DNA from: Blastochloris sp.
GTDB taxonomy: Bacteria > Verrucomicrobiota > Verrucomicrobiia > Methylacidiphilales > JAAUTS01
Assembly: GCA_012031345.1 (NCBI GenBank)
Contig: JAAUTS010000003.1
Span: 1-49,355, forward strand
Direction: 5' to 3'
DNA length: 49,355 nucleotides
The position numbers and the translations under genes were made by a program. The notes under the pieces were generated by a model. That model was not told where the DNA came from. It saw nothing but the letters and a program-made list of their open reading frames with translations, and did no database searches. Within the stretch, counting starts at the first letter, position 1; each line of letters opens with the position of its first letter. Positions 16,468 to 25,635 of this stretch are shown here, piece by piece.

Positions 16468-18545
16468 ATGAAAAAAGTCAAATTACATCTGGTGTGGCAT
16501 CATCACCAGCCAGTGGGGAATTTGTTGGAAGTGTTGGAGGAGTGTTATGAGCGTTGTTATTGGCCGCTGTTGCAGGTGATGGCGCGACATCCGCGTCTGC
16601 GTTTTAATTTATCGTATTCCGGGCCGTTGTTGTTGTTTTTCAAGGAGAGGCACCCGGAGTTTTTGAAGTTGTTAGGTGAGATGGCTTCGGAGGGGCGGCT
16701 GGAGTTGTTATCGGGGGGATTTTACGAGCCGATCCTGGCGGAGTTGTCGGAGGAGGATCGAGTGGGGCAGTTGGATGTGATGAACCAGTGGTTGCGGGAT
16801 GAGTTGGAGCTGCGTCCGGGTGGGGCTTGGCTGGCGGAGTCGGTCTGGGAGCAGTCTCTGGCTTCGACCCTGCGTTCGGTGGGCTTGGAATACACAATTT
16901 TGGAAGGGGACCGTTTTTTGCAGGCGGGGGTGCCGGAGGCGGAGTTGCAGGGGTATCAGGTGACGGAACATTTGGGCAAGGTGTTGAAGGTGTTGCCGAG
17001 CGACATTCATTTGTTTCGGTTGATGCCGTATCATCCGGTAGATGAGGTGATGGCCTATCTGCGAAGAGTGGCGAATCGTGGGGGATGTCCGACCCTGACC
17101 TTTGCGGACAGTGCGGAGCGCTGGGGTTTGTGGCCGGGGGCTCAGGAGAAGGTGTTGCAGTCGGGCTATGTGGAGGAATTGTTCCAGAGACTGGAAGCGG
17201 CGGCGGACTGGGCGCCGACGCGCTTGATCGGGGAGACTCTGGAGCAGGAGGAGAGTCGCGGGCGTTGTTATATCCCGGCAGGTCCGAGTCTGGAGATGGG
17301 GGCTTGGTCGTTGCCGGAGGAGAGTCGGAGACAGTTCGTGAGTGGTCGTCAGAATTTACAACAGCGTCATGATGCGGGGCGCTTTATTCCGTTTTACCGG
17401 GCGGGGTTCGTGGGGGGGATTCCGGCGAAGATATACGGAGTCGAATTTGATGGAGAAGAAGGGTCTGTGGTTGCAGCGGTGGATGCATGAGGAGAATCTG
17501 GAGGATTCGGAGGTGAGGCAATTGTTGTGGCAGGCGCAGTGCAACACGGCGTATTGGCATGGGAGTTCGGGGGGGATTTATCTGCCGCATTTGAGGGAGG
17601 CGATCTGGGCGCGTTTGTTGCAGGCCCAGGAGGCGTTGTCGGAGATGTTGGACGGGTTCAAGGAGGAGATTGAAGATTTGGATGCGGATGGGCGGGAGGA
17701 AGTGGTGGTGCATAACCAGGAGTTTAGTTATGGCATCGCTCCAGCGCAGGGTGGGGTGTGTTATGAGTGGAGTTTGTTGCCGCCCAAGGTGAATTTGGGG
17801 AACACGTTGACCCGGCGTTTGGAGTCGGGTTGGGATCAGGAGGAGGAGAAGGGGGCGGAACGCAGACAGGTTTTGGATGGGCAGGAGCGGCATATTTTTA
17901 TGGATCGTTTTCTGGAACGGCATGTGAGCACGGAGGAGTTGGCGGAGGGACGTTACCGGGAGTTGGGGGATTTTGCGGGTCAGCCTTACAAGCTGGTGCA
18001 GACGGTGAAGCGGGCGGAGAGTTATGAGGTGACCTTGGAGCGTTTGGGTGCGGTGTGGGTGGGGAATGCCGCCCAGCCGGTGCATCTGACTAAGCGATAT
18101 CGCTGGTCCACGGATCTGCGTTGTTTGCAGGTGAGTTGGGTGTTGAAGAATGTTTCTCCGATTCCCTTTGCAACGGTGCTGGCGACGGAATTGAATCTGG
18201 GTCTGCCGGTGGGTCCGGGGGAGGGGCGGACTTATCGATTGTCGGGGCTGGAGGAGAGGCGGCGGGGTTTGGCGGAGCTTTGGTATGAGGGGCAGGCCGG
18301 GGGGGCTGGGGATTGAGTCGGAGGTGGGAGGTTTTGGGCTGGAGCTGAAAACGGAGAAGGCGGCGAGCTGGTGGGCGTATCCGGTGTATTCGAATCCGGG
18401 GATGGATACGGGGGCCGGGCAGGTGCGCCAGGGTTGCTGTTTGGTGGTGGGATGGTGGGTGGATTTGGCGGTGAATGGGGAAGTGAGTCAGCAGTTGGAT
18501 CTGGAAGTGATCGGAATGCGGGAGAAAAGAATTGAATCCGAGTAA
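16468..18545 (+). CDS. GH57 4-alpha-glucanotransferase/alpha-amylase with DUF1925/DUF1926-like tail, frameshifted
   Basis: A second, different GH57 enzyme: MKKVKLHLVWHHHQPVGNLLE (region 1), GGAWLAESVWEQSLA with the nucleophile Glu, and LTFADSAERWGLWPG with the acid Asp. Beyond the barrel, FTGRGSWGGFRRRYTESNLMEKKGLWL and a beta-sandwich (AQGGVCYEWSLLPPKVNLGNTL) match the middle and C-terminal domains of GH57 glucanotransferases. Frames shift near 17330-17375 (at least one base lost) and at the G7 run near 18300 (one G extra), after which it ends LGIESEVGGFGLELKTEKAASWW...RIESE. Start ATG 16468 is 126 bases after the previous gene. Probably remodels maltodextrins or glycogen in the cytoplasm. 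Confidence 0.85.
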
Positions 18546-18569
18546 ATCATGAGTAGCTTGTTTGGAGCT

Positions 18570-19007
18570 ATGAACACCCACTTCCGTCCCGCCTTAATCC
18601 TTCTCGCCGCATCATTTCTGGGGATCGGATGTGCATCGCAGGACAGCGGATATTACGCTTCGGATCAGTCCATTCCTCCTTACACGGCGCCCGATGGACA
18701 AGTGCCGCCGCCGGATCCGAACGCGCAGCAACCTTCCCCCAATGAAGTGGCGGCGCAACCTTCGAGCAGCACGCCCAGCTACACCCAGCGGCCAGTGACC
18801 AGCGAACCGCGGCCCTGGGACGCAAGCACCCGGCCGACGACTTCATCCACTACGGCCAAATATCCGGTGGCGGTTCCGGTCAAGGGGAAGAAGGGGCAGG
18901 TCACCAGTCCTTACGCGCAGTATGCGGGGCCGGTCAGTGTGGAGGGGTTGCCTCCCGGTTCCCAAGCCAAGTGTCCTTACACGGGTAAAATTTTCATCGT
19001 GCCCTGA
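18570..19007 (+). CDS. Pro/Ser/Thr-rich lipoprotein
   Basis: Signal peptide MNTHFRPALILLAASFLGIGCAS with a lipobox ending in Cys (GIG-C), so it should be lipid-anchored. The following ~90 residues are low-complexity linker rich in Pro, Ser, Thr and Gln. The C-terminus is more ordered: VTSPYAQYAGPVSVEGLPPGSQAKCPYTGKIFIVP. That compact PPGSQAKCPYTGKIF ending looks conserved and may be the functional part. I chose ATG 18570 because it begins the signal peptide; the track start 18549 is upstream. Function unknown. Confidence 0.72.
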   Translation: MNTHFRPALILLAASFLGIGCASQDSGYYASDQSIPPYTAPDGQVPPPDPNAQQPSPNEVAAQPSSSTPSYTQRPVTSEPRPWDASTRPTTSSTTAKYPVAVPVKGKKGQVTSPYAQYAGPVSVEGLPPGSQAKCPYTGKIFIVP

Positions 19008-19077
19008 ACAGGGAACACGGGAACCCGCTGAAGAACCCAAGCACCCCCAAGGAAAGGGGTTCCGTTCCTCATCATTT

Positions 19078-19558
19078 ATGGATGCGATACTTAAAATTCT
19101 GGAAGAAAACGCCCTGGCCTCACCCGAGCACATTGGGCAGCGTTTGAACCGTCCGGCGGAAGAAGTGCGACGGGCAATCAAGCAGATGGAAGAGGACAAG
19201 ATCATCCTGGCTTACAAGGCGATTGTGGATGATGAAAAGGCGGACCGCAATCTGGTGCGGGCGGTGATTGAGGTCAAGATCACGCCAGAGCGGGAAGGGG
19301 GCTTTGACCGGATCGCGGCGCGTATTGCCCGCTTTGACGAGGTGAAGTCCTGTTATCTGATGAGTGGGGCTTATGACTTGCTCGTGGTGGTGGAGGGGGA
19401 TGACTTGAAGAAGGCGGCGGCCTTTTGTTTCACAAAAGCTTTCGACCATTGAAGGAGTGGTGGGAACCTCCACTCATTTCATGCTGAAGCCATACAAAGA
19501 GCAGGGCACACTTTACGCTCAGGAAAGTTTTGAAGAGAGACTGAAGGTGAGTCCCTGA
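19078..19558 (+). CDS. Lrp/AsnC-family regulator, one frameshift
   Basis: Transcription regulator with an N-terminal winged helix (MDAILKILEENALASPEHIGQRLNRPAEEVRRAIKQMEEDKIILAYKAIVD) and an RAM/AsnC ligand domain (VRAVIEVKITPEREGGFDRIAARIARFDEVKSCYLMSGAYDLLVVVEG). The frame breaks at GCCTTTTGTTTC (~19425); removing one T gives AAFVSQKLSTIEGVVGTSTHFMLKPYKEQG and a normal ending. Start ATG 19078; the track ORF from 18922 overlaps the lipoprotein. The stop is five bases before the aminotransferase start, so it probably regulates, and is cotranscribed with, that gene in response to an amino acid. Confidence 0.85.
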
Positions 19559-19563
19559 GTGTC

Positions 19564-20751
19564 ATGATGGTGCAGAATTCAGCGCGCAGTTACATAGCCG
19601 ATCATGTCCGGGATATTCCCCGGTCGGGTATTCGTGATTTTTTTGAAATCGTTCAATCCATGCGGGACGTGATCTCGCTGGGCATTGGGGAGCCGGACTT
19701 TGTCACGCCTTGGCATATCCGGGAGGCGGCGATTTATGCGTTGGAGCGGGGGAAGACGGGTTACACTTCGAATTTGGGATCTCCGTCTCTGCGGCGGGAG
19801 ATTGCCCGGCATGTGGAGGAGCATTTTGGGGTGAAGTATGATGCGTTGAGCGAGGTGATCGTGGCGGTGGGTGTTTCGGAAGCTTTGGACATTGCGTTAC
19901 GCGCCATTTTGAATCCAGGGGACGAGGTGATTTATCATGAGCCTTGTTATGTTTCCTACAGTCCAAGCATCGCACTGGCGCATGGGAAGGCGGTAGCGGT
20001 CAGGACGCGGGCGGAGGATGGGTTTTCGTTGAAAGCGGAGGATGTGGCGGCGGTGATCACGCCGCGGACCAAGGCGCTGATGTTGAATTTTCCGACCAAT
20101 CCCACCGGAGCAGTTCTGCCCAGAGCGGAGCAGAAGAAGATCGCCGCGCTTTGTCAGGAACATGATCTGGTGGTGTTGACGGATGAGATTTACTCCGACC
20201 TGACCTATGCGCGGGATCACGAGAGCATCGCGTCCCTGCCGGGGATGAAGGAGCGGACGATCTTTCTGCACGGTTTTAGCAAGGCCTATGCCATGACGGG
20301 ATTCCGCATCGGCTATGCCTGTGCGCCAGCGGGTTTGACGGAAGCGATGATGCGGATTCACCAGTATTCCATGTTGTGTGCCTCAATCATCAGTCAAGAG
20401 GCGGCCTTGGAGGCGTTGAAGAACGGGCAGGCTGCGGCGGATACGATGCGTGAGCAGTATGAGCAGAGGAGAAACTTTTTGACCAAAGCCTTTCAGGACA
20501 TGGGACTGGGTTGTGCCCTGCCGAAGGGGGCATTTTATCTTTTTGTGGACATACGCGCCACGGGGCTGAGCAGTCGGGAGTTCGCGCTCAAGTTGTTAGA
20601 GGAGGAGAAAGTGGCGGTGGTGCCGGGGATGCCTTTGGCCGGGGGTGAGGGTTTTGTGCGTTGCAGTTACGCCACAGCGATGGATCAGATCGAAATCGCG
20701 GCGGAGCGGATGGCGGGTTTTGTGCGACGGGTTCAAGGACGGGCTTCATGA
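19564..20751 (+). CDS. Class I/II PLP-dependent aminotransferase (395 aa)
   Basis: Fold-type I aminotransferase, intact. It has MRDVISLGIGEPDFVTPWHI (N-terminal substrate region), GVSEALDIALRAILNPGDEVIYHEPCYVSY, LMLNFPTNPTGAVLP, VLTDEIYSDLTYA (Asp to the pyridine nitrogen) and HGFSKAYAMTGFRIGYACAP with the Schiff-base Lys (about residue 240). The C-terminal FVRCSYATAMDQIEIAAERM carries the carboxylate-binding Arg. The sequence fits aspartate/aromatic/alanine-type enzymes encoded next to Lrp/AsnC regulators; the exact amino acid is not determined. Confidence 0.9.
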   Translation: MMVQNSARSYIADHVRDIPRSGIRDFFEIVQSMRDVISLGIGEPDFVTPWHIREAAIYALERGKTGYTSNLGSPSLRREIARHVEEHFGVKYDALSEVIVAVGVSEALDIALRAILNPGDEVIYHEPCYVSYSPSIALAHGKAVAVRTRAEDGFSLKAEDVAAVITPRTKALMLNFPTNPTGAVLPRAEQKKIAALCQEHDLVVLTDEIYSDLTYARDHESIASLPGMKERTIFLHGFSKAYAMTGFRIGYACAPAGLTEAMMRIHQYSMLCASIISQEAALEALKNGQAAADTMREQYEQRRNFLTKAFQDMGLGCALPKGAFYLFVDIRATGLSSREFALKLLEEEKVAVVPGMPLAGGEGFVRCSYATAMDQIEIAAERMAGFVRRVQGRAS

Positions 20752-20794
20752 CGGAGTTGAGGGAGTCGGGGCCGGTGAACGAATAACTCAAATT

Positions 20795-22371
20795 ATGATT
20801 TACGACGCCGCCATCATCGGAGCAGGGCACAATGGGCTGGTCTGTGCGGCTTACCTGGCCAAGGCGGGCTTGAAGGTGCTGGTGCTGGAGCGGCGGGCTG
20901 AGATTGGGGGGGCGGTTTGCACGCGGGGGGATTTGATTCCCGGTTATAAAATCGATGTGGGCTCTTCGGTGCATATTATGGTGCATTTGACTCCGATTCT
21001 GGAGGAGTTGGAGTTGTGTTCGCGCTTTGGGTTGGAGTATATCGAGATGGATCCCTGGGCGTATTATCCGGTGCTGGGCACGGACCGGGGAATTGCTTTT
21101 CACCGGGATGTGGAAAAAACCTGTGCGAGTATCGCGGCGTTTTCTCCGAAGGATGCAGAGACCTATCGGCGTTTTGTGGCGCATTGGGGTGAGTTGAATG
21201 AAGGGGTGTTTGAGACTTTTTTGCAGGCGCCGACGCCGGGTCGGATTTTCTGGACCATGCTCAAGCGGAACCTGACCCAGGGGAAGAGCCGGAAGTTGTG
21301 GTCGTCGTTGGATACGGTGCGGCAATTGATGGCGCCCTATGGTCAGGTGGTGGAGGAGACTTTTGAAAACGAGCATGTGAAGACGGCACTGCTCTGGCTT
21401 TCGGCCCAGTCCGGTCCGGGACCGCAGGAGGTGGCGGCCGGAGACATGCTGGGTTGGAATGCCATGATTCATCGCAGTGGGGCGAAACGGGCCCGGGGCG
21501 GGTCGGGGGAGTTGAGTGTGGCTTTGGGCCGATGCCTGGAAGCTTATGGGGCTGAGATCCGCACGGAGGCCGAGGTGGCTTGGTTGAAGCAGGGGGCCGG
21601 GGGTTGGGAAATTCAGGCGGGAGAGGAAAGGTTTCAGGCCCGGAAGGTGGTGGCGGCCTGTCATGTGCAGACTTTGTTCGGCAAACTCTTGCAGGGCGGA
21701 CCGGAGGAATTGAAGAAGAGGGTGAGCAAGCTCCGGGTGGGGAATGGATTCGGAATGATCGTGCGGCACGCGGTGGAAGATCTGCCGATTTATACCTCGG
21801 AAGAATCTTCGAAGGAGCAGGCCCCGGCAGTGAGGGATTATCATAGTTCCATGCAGTTGCTTTGTCCGAGTGAGGCTTATTTGAACAGTTCGCATCGGGA
21901 CTTTTCGGCAGGGCTGCCTCCGCGGGAGCCTTCGGTGGTGGCGATGACATTTTCCGCGCTGGACCCGAGCCTGGCGCCGGAGGGCAAACACACCTTGTTC
22001 ACCTGGGGGCAGTATCATCCCTATGAGCTGAGCAATGGGGAGAGTTGGGACGCGATCCGGGAGCGGGAGGCGGACAAGTTGTATGATTTGGTTTGTCGTT
22101 ATGCGCCGAACATGCGGGGGAAGATGCTGGATCGTTACATTCAGACGCCATTGGATATTGAGCGGATGCATGGGTTGCTGCGGGCCAATGTGATGCACCT
22201 GGAGATGAGCATTGATCAGATGTTTTTTTCCGACCCCTGCCGGAGTTGGCGGCTTATAAAACGCCGATGAAAGGGTTGTATTTGACGGGGGCGAGCACGC
22301 ATCCGGGGGGTGGGGTTTTCGGGGCAAGCGGCTATAATACGGCGCGGGTGGTTTTGGGGGATCCCCGCTGA
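20795..22371 (+). CDS. Phytoene-desaturase-like FAD oxidoreductase, one frameshift near the end
   Basis: Flavin amine-oxidase/CrtI-type protein. N-terminal dinucleotide site [32 protein letters not shown] followed by [23 protein letters not shown], then [25 protein letters not shown]. The last FAD motif lies past a frameshift: [32 protein letters not shown]. One T is missing from the T7 run in CAGATGTTTTTTTCCGACC (~22222), which otherwise stops the ORF early. Start ATG 20795 ([11 protein letters not shown]). The closest group is carotenoid-desaturase-like proteins of the COG1233 type, often not true carotenoid enzymes; no crtB or other carotenoid gene is nearby. Confidence 0.83.
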
Positions 22372-22483
22372 GGTTTCGTCCTGGAGCTTTTGGGGAAGGG
22401 GCGAAGTGTTCTGTGGTTTAGCTGGTTGGGGTCTGAGAACTGGTTTTGACGTCTGCCGGGGCCGGGGGTTAGGATAAGCGGGT

Positions 22484-22942
22484 ATGCCAGCAGAAACCAT
22501 GAGGTCGGAGAAATCGGAGCCGGTGAAACAGTTTTCGGTCTTTACGGAAAACAAGGTGGGGCGATTGCATGAGATCATTCGGCTTTTGAATGAGCGGAGC
22601 ATCCATGCGGTGGCATTGACGATTTTGGACACGACGGATTCTTCCATTCACCGGATGATTGTGGATGACCCGGATGAGGCGCGGCAATTGTTGTTGGAGC
22701 ATGGCATCACCTTTTCCGAGACCAACATGTTGGTGGTGGAGTTGGAGGCGACGACAGATTTGATCAAGGTGTTGTCCGCGCTGTTGGAGACAGAGATCAA
22801 CATTCATTACTGTTACCCTTTTATTTATCGACCCCATGAGCGTTCCGCGCTGGCTTTGCATCTGGAGGATCCGGAGTTGGCGGCGCAGTCCTTGGGGCGT
22901 TATGGATTCAAGATCTTGGGGCAACGGGATATTTCGCGTTGA
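22484..22942 (+). CDS. ACT-domain protein (152 aa)
   Basis: Small amino-acid-sensing type protein: KQFSVFTENKVGRLHEIIRLLNERSIHAVALTILDTTDSSIHRMIVDDPDEAR is a typical ACT fold, followed by a second related half (TNMLVVELEATTDLIKVLSALLETEINIHYCYPF). No enzyme domain is attached. It resembles free-standing ACT proteins that regulate amino-acid enzymes. It is not clearly linked to neighbours and lies convergent to the response regulator gene at 22962. Confidence 0.8.
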   Translation: MPAETMRSEKSEPVKQFSVFTENKVGRLHEIIRLLNERSIHAVALTILDTTDSSIHRMIVDDPDEARQLLLEHGITFSETNMLVVELEATTDLIKVLSALLETEINIHYCYPFIYRPHERSALALHLEDPELAAQSLGRYGFKILGQRDISR

Positions 22943-22961
22943 GTCGGGCTGGGAATGTTTT

Positions 22962-23666
22962 TTAAGCAGAGCGGATGTTGTGGCGGACGGTGCTGAGGAG
23001 GGTCTTGAGTTCGCAGGGTTTGCGTAGGAAGGCGTTCATGCCAAGCTCCGGCCATTGTTCGGCCAGGTTGACTTCGCTGTAACCACTGGTCATGACGATG
23101 GGCATGCCGGGATCAATTTGGCGCATGACTTTGAAGGCTTCCAGTCCGTTGAGACGGGGCATGGTCATGTCCATGAAGACCAGGTGAATGGTCTGATGTT
23201 TTTCACGAAAGAGGGTGAGGGCTTCCTCTCCATTGCTGGCCAGGAGCACTTGATAGCCGTAGTGAGTCAGAACGCGACGGAGCATTTCGCGCATGTCCTC
23301 TTCGTCGTCGATAAGGAATACGGTGCCGGACCCGTGCCAGTCCTCGGGGGATGTTGAGGGAGGGGGAGAGGGTTCGGTTTTTTCCTGGAGTTGGAGACTC
23401 TTGTTGTTTTGGTAGAGGGTGGCGAGAAGATCGAGAGCTTTGCGGGTGGCCTGGCAAAATTCCTCCACGCTGGGACGGGCTTTGGCGTGGCTGGGCAGAT
23501 CGAGCAGGGCCATGTGGGCCTGGCCCTGGGCCACGGCCAGGGCCCCATTGAGGTCATGCAGGGTTTGGCTTTCGATGCCGGAAGGGACGGTGCGGGCTTG
23601 TTCCAGTTGAATCTGCAAAAGACGGAGTTGCTCCTCGAGCTGGGCAATGCGTTGGGCGTCGGTCAC
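22962..23666 (-). CDS. Response regulator with N-terminal coiled coil and His-box-like helix (234 aa)
   Basis: The C-terminal half is a complete receiver domain: GTVFLIDDEEDMREMLRRVL (acidic pair), HLVFMDMTMPRLNG (phospho-Asp), VMTSGYSE and FLRKPCE (Lys). The N-terminal half starts with a coiled coil (QRIAQLEEQLRLLQIQLEQAR) and then LHDLNGALAVAQGQAHMALLDLP, which looks like the dimerisation/phospho-acceptor helix of a histidine kinase, but no ATPase domain follows. It may be a phosphotransfer-receiver hybrid; that is inference. No output DNA-binding domain is present. Confidence 0.8.
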   Translation of the reverse strand: MTDAQRIAQLEEQLRLLQIQLEQARTVPSGIESQTLHDLNGALAVAQGQAHMALLDLPSHAKARPSVEEFCQATRKALDLLATLYQNNKSLQLQEKTEPSPPPSTSPEDWHGSGTVFLIDDEEDMREMLRRVLTHYGYQVLLASNGEEALTLFREKHQTIHLVFMDMTMPRLNGLEAFKVMRQIDPGMPIVMTSGYSEVNLAEQWPELGMNAFLRKPCELKTLLSTVRHNIRSA

Positions 23667-23781
23667 AGGAACAAGGTTCGCCCAAGCCCGGACCAGAGCA
23701 AGAGAAAGCTGACAAGTCGTTCACAAGGGGGGGTGGCTCAATTCGAGGCAGAGCGGGAGTTTTTTTGAGAGAGAGTCGTTT

Positions 23782-24228
23782 TTATCGAAGAGGAATGATG
23801 TTGAGACCTTTCAGTCCAAACAGGGGAGCGGCGGCGAGGAGGTGTTGGTCGTTGGAGTAAATTTCCTTAAAACCATGGTGCGCGGCGCAGGCGAGGTGGA
23901 GGGCATCGGAGGCGCGCAGGAAAATGTGGGCAGGGGCGCACTGATAAATGGATTCCACCAAGGCAACAATATCCTTGGTAATGGGAAGCCAGCGCAGTGC
24001 ACCGAGATGTGTTTCCATTTCCAACTGCGCTAGCATCTCTTTGAGGTGTTCTTGGGTTCCGCTTTTTTCACGCATCTTGCGATGACAGGCAGAAGCGAAC
24101 TCCGCTCGTCCGTGGAGGGCACTCACCACGCAATCCATCGTTGCGGCACAGGCTCGCACCTCGGTAGTGCCGTATTCTACGCAATGCACCTTGAAGAGGT
24201 AGGTCGAGTCGAAATAGGCTTCTTTCAA
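23782..24228 (-). CDS. vapC: PIN-domain toxin, VapC-like
   Basis: RNase toxin of a type II toxin-antitoxin pair. It begins MKEAYFDSTYLFKVHCVEYG with the first acidic Asp and Ser/Thr of PIN nucleases. The middle has HGRAEFASACHR (Glu), and the C-terminal part has FLRASDALHLACAAHHGFKEIYSNDQHLLAAAPLFGLKGLNI, where ASDALHLA and SNDQHL hold the remaining acidic residues. The length of 148 aa is usual. It overlaps the antitoxin stop by four bases (ATGA), the normal coupled order antitoxin-toxin. Which RNA it cuts cannot be read from the sequence. Confidence 0.85.
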   Translation of the reverse strand: MKEAYFDSTYLFKVHCVEYGTTEVRACAATMDCVVSALHGRAEFASACHRKMREKSGTQEHLKEMLAQLEMETHLGALRWLPITKDIVALVESIYQCAPAHIFLRASDALHLACAAHHGFKEIYSNDQHLLAAAPLFGLKGLNIIPLR

Positions 24229-24491
24229 CGCTCGTCCCGATCCTCAGAAATGATTTGTGTGGAGTCGGTGCCACCGGAGAAAGCTCCAGCCTTCAGAGCG
24301 GCTTCATAGCCCGGACGTAGCTGGCGATTCGCCCAGTAGGAGACCTTGGGCGCAGTGGGGGCGGGTGATTTCTCCGCTAGCTCATGTTGCAAGCCTCTCA
24401 GGAGCAGGTCTTTCAATGTGGAACCTTCCTCCACAGCACGAATTTTAGCTTGTTTGTAGAGCGGTTCAGGAATATCCAGCGTGGTTCTCAT
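24225..24491 (-). CDS. vapB: Ribbon-helix-helix-type antitoxin, VapB-like
   Basis: Cognate antitoxin of the PIN toxin. MRTTLDIPEPLYKQAKIRAVEEGSTLKDLLLRGLQHEL is a short beta strand plus two helices, as in Arc/MetJ-type DNA-binding domains. The C-terminal ~45 residues (YWANRQLRPGYEAALKAGAFSGGTDSTQIISEDRDER) would be the flexible toxin-binding tail. The final DSTQIISEDRDER resembles the active-site-blocking tails of VapB proteins. It probably represses its own promoter through the inverted repeat just upstream. Confidence 0.82.
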   Translation of the reverse strand: MRTTLDIPEPLYKQAKIRAVEEGSTLKDLLLRGLQHELAEKSPAPTAPKVSYWANRQLRPGYEAALKAGAFSGGTDSTQIISEDRDER

Positions 24492-24986
24492 TAATCCATA
24501 TTCGCATATTTATGGAAATACGTCAAATATGACACCGAAATGTTAATAGTCTTGAAGGCAGAGGTGGCTCGATGAGGAGAGGCTTTTTTAAACCGCAAAG
24601 ACGCGAGGGGCGCGAAGGATTTTTGGTAATTTCTGAGTTATCATTTCGAGTTGAAGATGGGGAAGGGCTGGAGAATCGTTGAGTTTCGGGTTCTGAGTTC
24701 CTAGTTTCGGGTTGAAGGACATGGAAAGAAATGTACAGTCGGAACTCGCGACTTCAGCTTCTTTCATCAATGTCCTCCGCACCCCCGCCTCCGGCGCTCT
24801 CCTCACCTGTGTCGGAACTAAGGCAGATCCTGCGCGCTTAAGACAAGGAAAGGATTAGGCAGCATTCACCGCAATGACAGATTCTTGGCAGGCTCAATGG
24901 GTGGGGCGTTACGTGCGGGGGGTGTGCTTGGTCGTGTTGGCCCAAAGGCCACCACATCCCCTGCATTGGATGGTGCTGATTGTTTT
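24492..24986. other. Intergenic stretch between vapBC and the CBASS operon
   Basis: About 500 bases with no convincing gene. It holds the vapB upstream repeat, then AACCGCAAAGACGCGAGGGGCGCGAAGG. The last 16 bases of that, GCGAGGGGCGCGAAGG at 24603-24618, recur at 47164-47179. A redundant GAGTTTCGGGTTCTGAGTTCCTAGTTTCGGGTT stretch and a GC-rich CCTCCGCACCCCCGCCTCCGGCGCTC block follow. These look like dispersed intergenic repeats. A 44-codon plus-strand ORF near 24870-25005 has no visible family features. Confidence 0.5.
24505..24531. promoter_or_regulatory. Inverted repeat upstream of vapBC, candidate operator
   Basis: CATATTT-N13-AAATATG lies 13 bases upstream of the antitoxin start. Symmetric sites in this position are the usual target of VapB-VapC autorepression. 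Only symmetry and position support the call. Confidence 0.45.
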
Positions 24987-25632
24987 TTATAAAATCGTGC
25001 TGTGATGGCTTTGAAACCAAGAGCGATTTGCTAGCTTACGGAAATCTTGGATTTTGTTATTAAAATCACATTTCCCCAAACGCTTGCCACAACCACAGGG
25101 ACATGTCTGTTTATTTGCCAAACGCTTTTTCATGGCCAAAATTTTTAGCGCATCACGAGCCTGCTGTTGGTTTTTTAGTGAAAAAATATCAATGTAATCG
25201 TCTAGTATTCCGTTATCACCATGATCTAACTCATTAAAAATGAGCTTTCCACCTTCTCTAAGTTTTTTGAAATGGCGAAAAGATAAGGAATTAAACAGAG
25301 TTCAGTAAATCCGAGAACGTCTGGCTTACTTTGAATTTTTAAAAGCAATCGAAGCGGCGAACCAAGACAAAGCGTTCCATCAGGATTTACATGAAATCCC
25401 CCTGTTCTAGGGATGCGTCCTCCTATTTCCAAAACTCGCGGCAACTCTTTAGGAAAATCAATAGGAATAGAAATCTGTAGATTGAAGCTATCCTTACTTT
25501 AAACGTTTGATGGGAAGCCTCAAATTCAAATTCTCCGACAATCCTTATCAGACAAACCTCTGTCGGCCTGATAGCCATCAGCGGATAATCTGAAAGAAAT
25601 TCCTTCAGTCCTGGCGCCTGATCGAAGGCCAT
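24987..25632 (-). CDS. CBASS E2-like conjugating enzyme with C-terminal Cys cluster, two frameshifts
   Basis: Reconstructed protein of about 215 aa. The N-terminal part reads MAFDQAPGLKEFLSDYPLMAI...VGEFEFEA, then DSFNLQISIPIDFPKELPRVLEIGGRIPR. The E2 active site is FHVNPDGTLCLGSPLRLLLKI, with the catalytic Cys in the His...Asn-x-Asp-Gly-x-x-Cys-Leu-Gly context of prokaryotic E2s. It ends DALKILAMKKRLANKQTCPCGCGKRLGKC, a SEC-C-like zinc-binding cluster. Two single A residues are missing (AAAGTAAGG ~25500 and TTCAAAAAACTTAG ~25262). No E1 or JAB protease is adjacent, so this matches the E2-only 'type II short' CBASS layout, where the E2 tunes the cyclase. It starts four bases after the CD-NTase stop. 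Confidence 0.82.
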
Positions 25633-25635
25633 TTT

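Noticed and set aside
20588-22327. 579-aa minus-strand ORF
   Set aside because: Antisense shadow of the aminotransferase end and the CrtI-like gene; Pro/His/Arg-rich composition and no motif.
24870-25005. 44-codon plus-strand ORF (MTDSWQAQWVGRYV...)
   Set aside because: Overlaps the end of the E2 gene, no ribosome site, no recognisable family.
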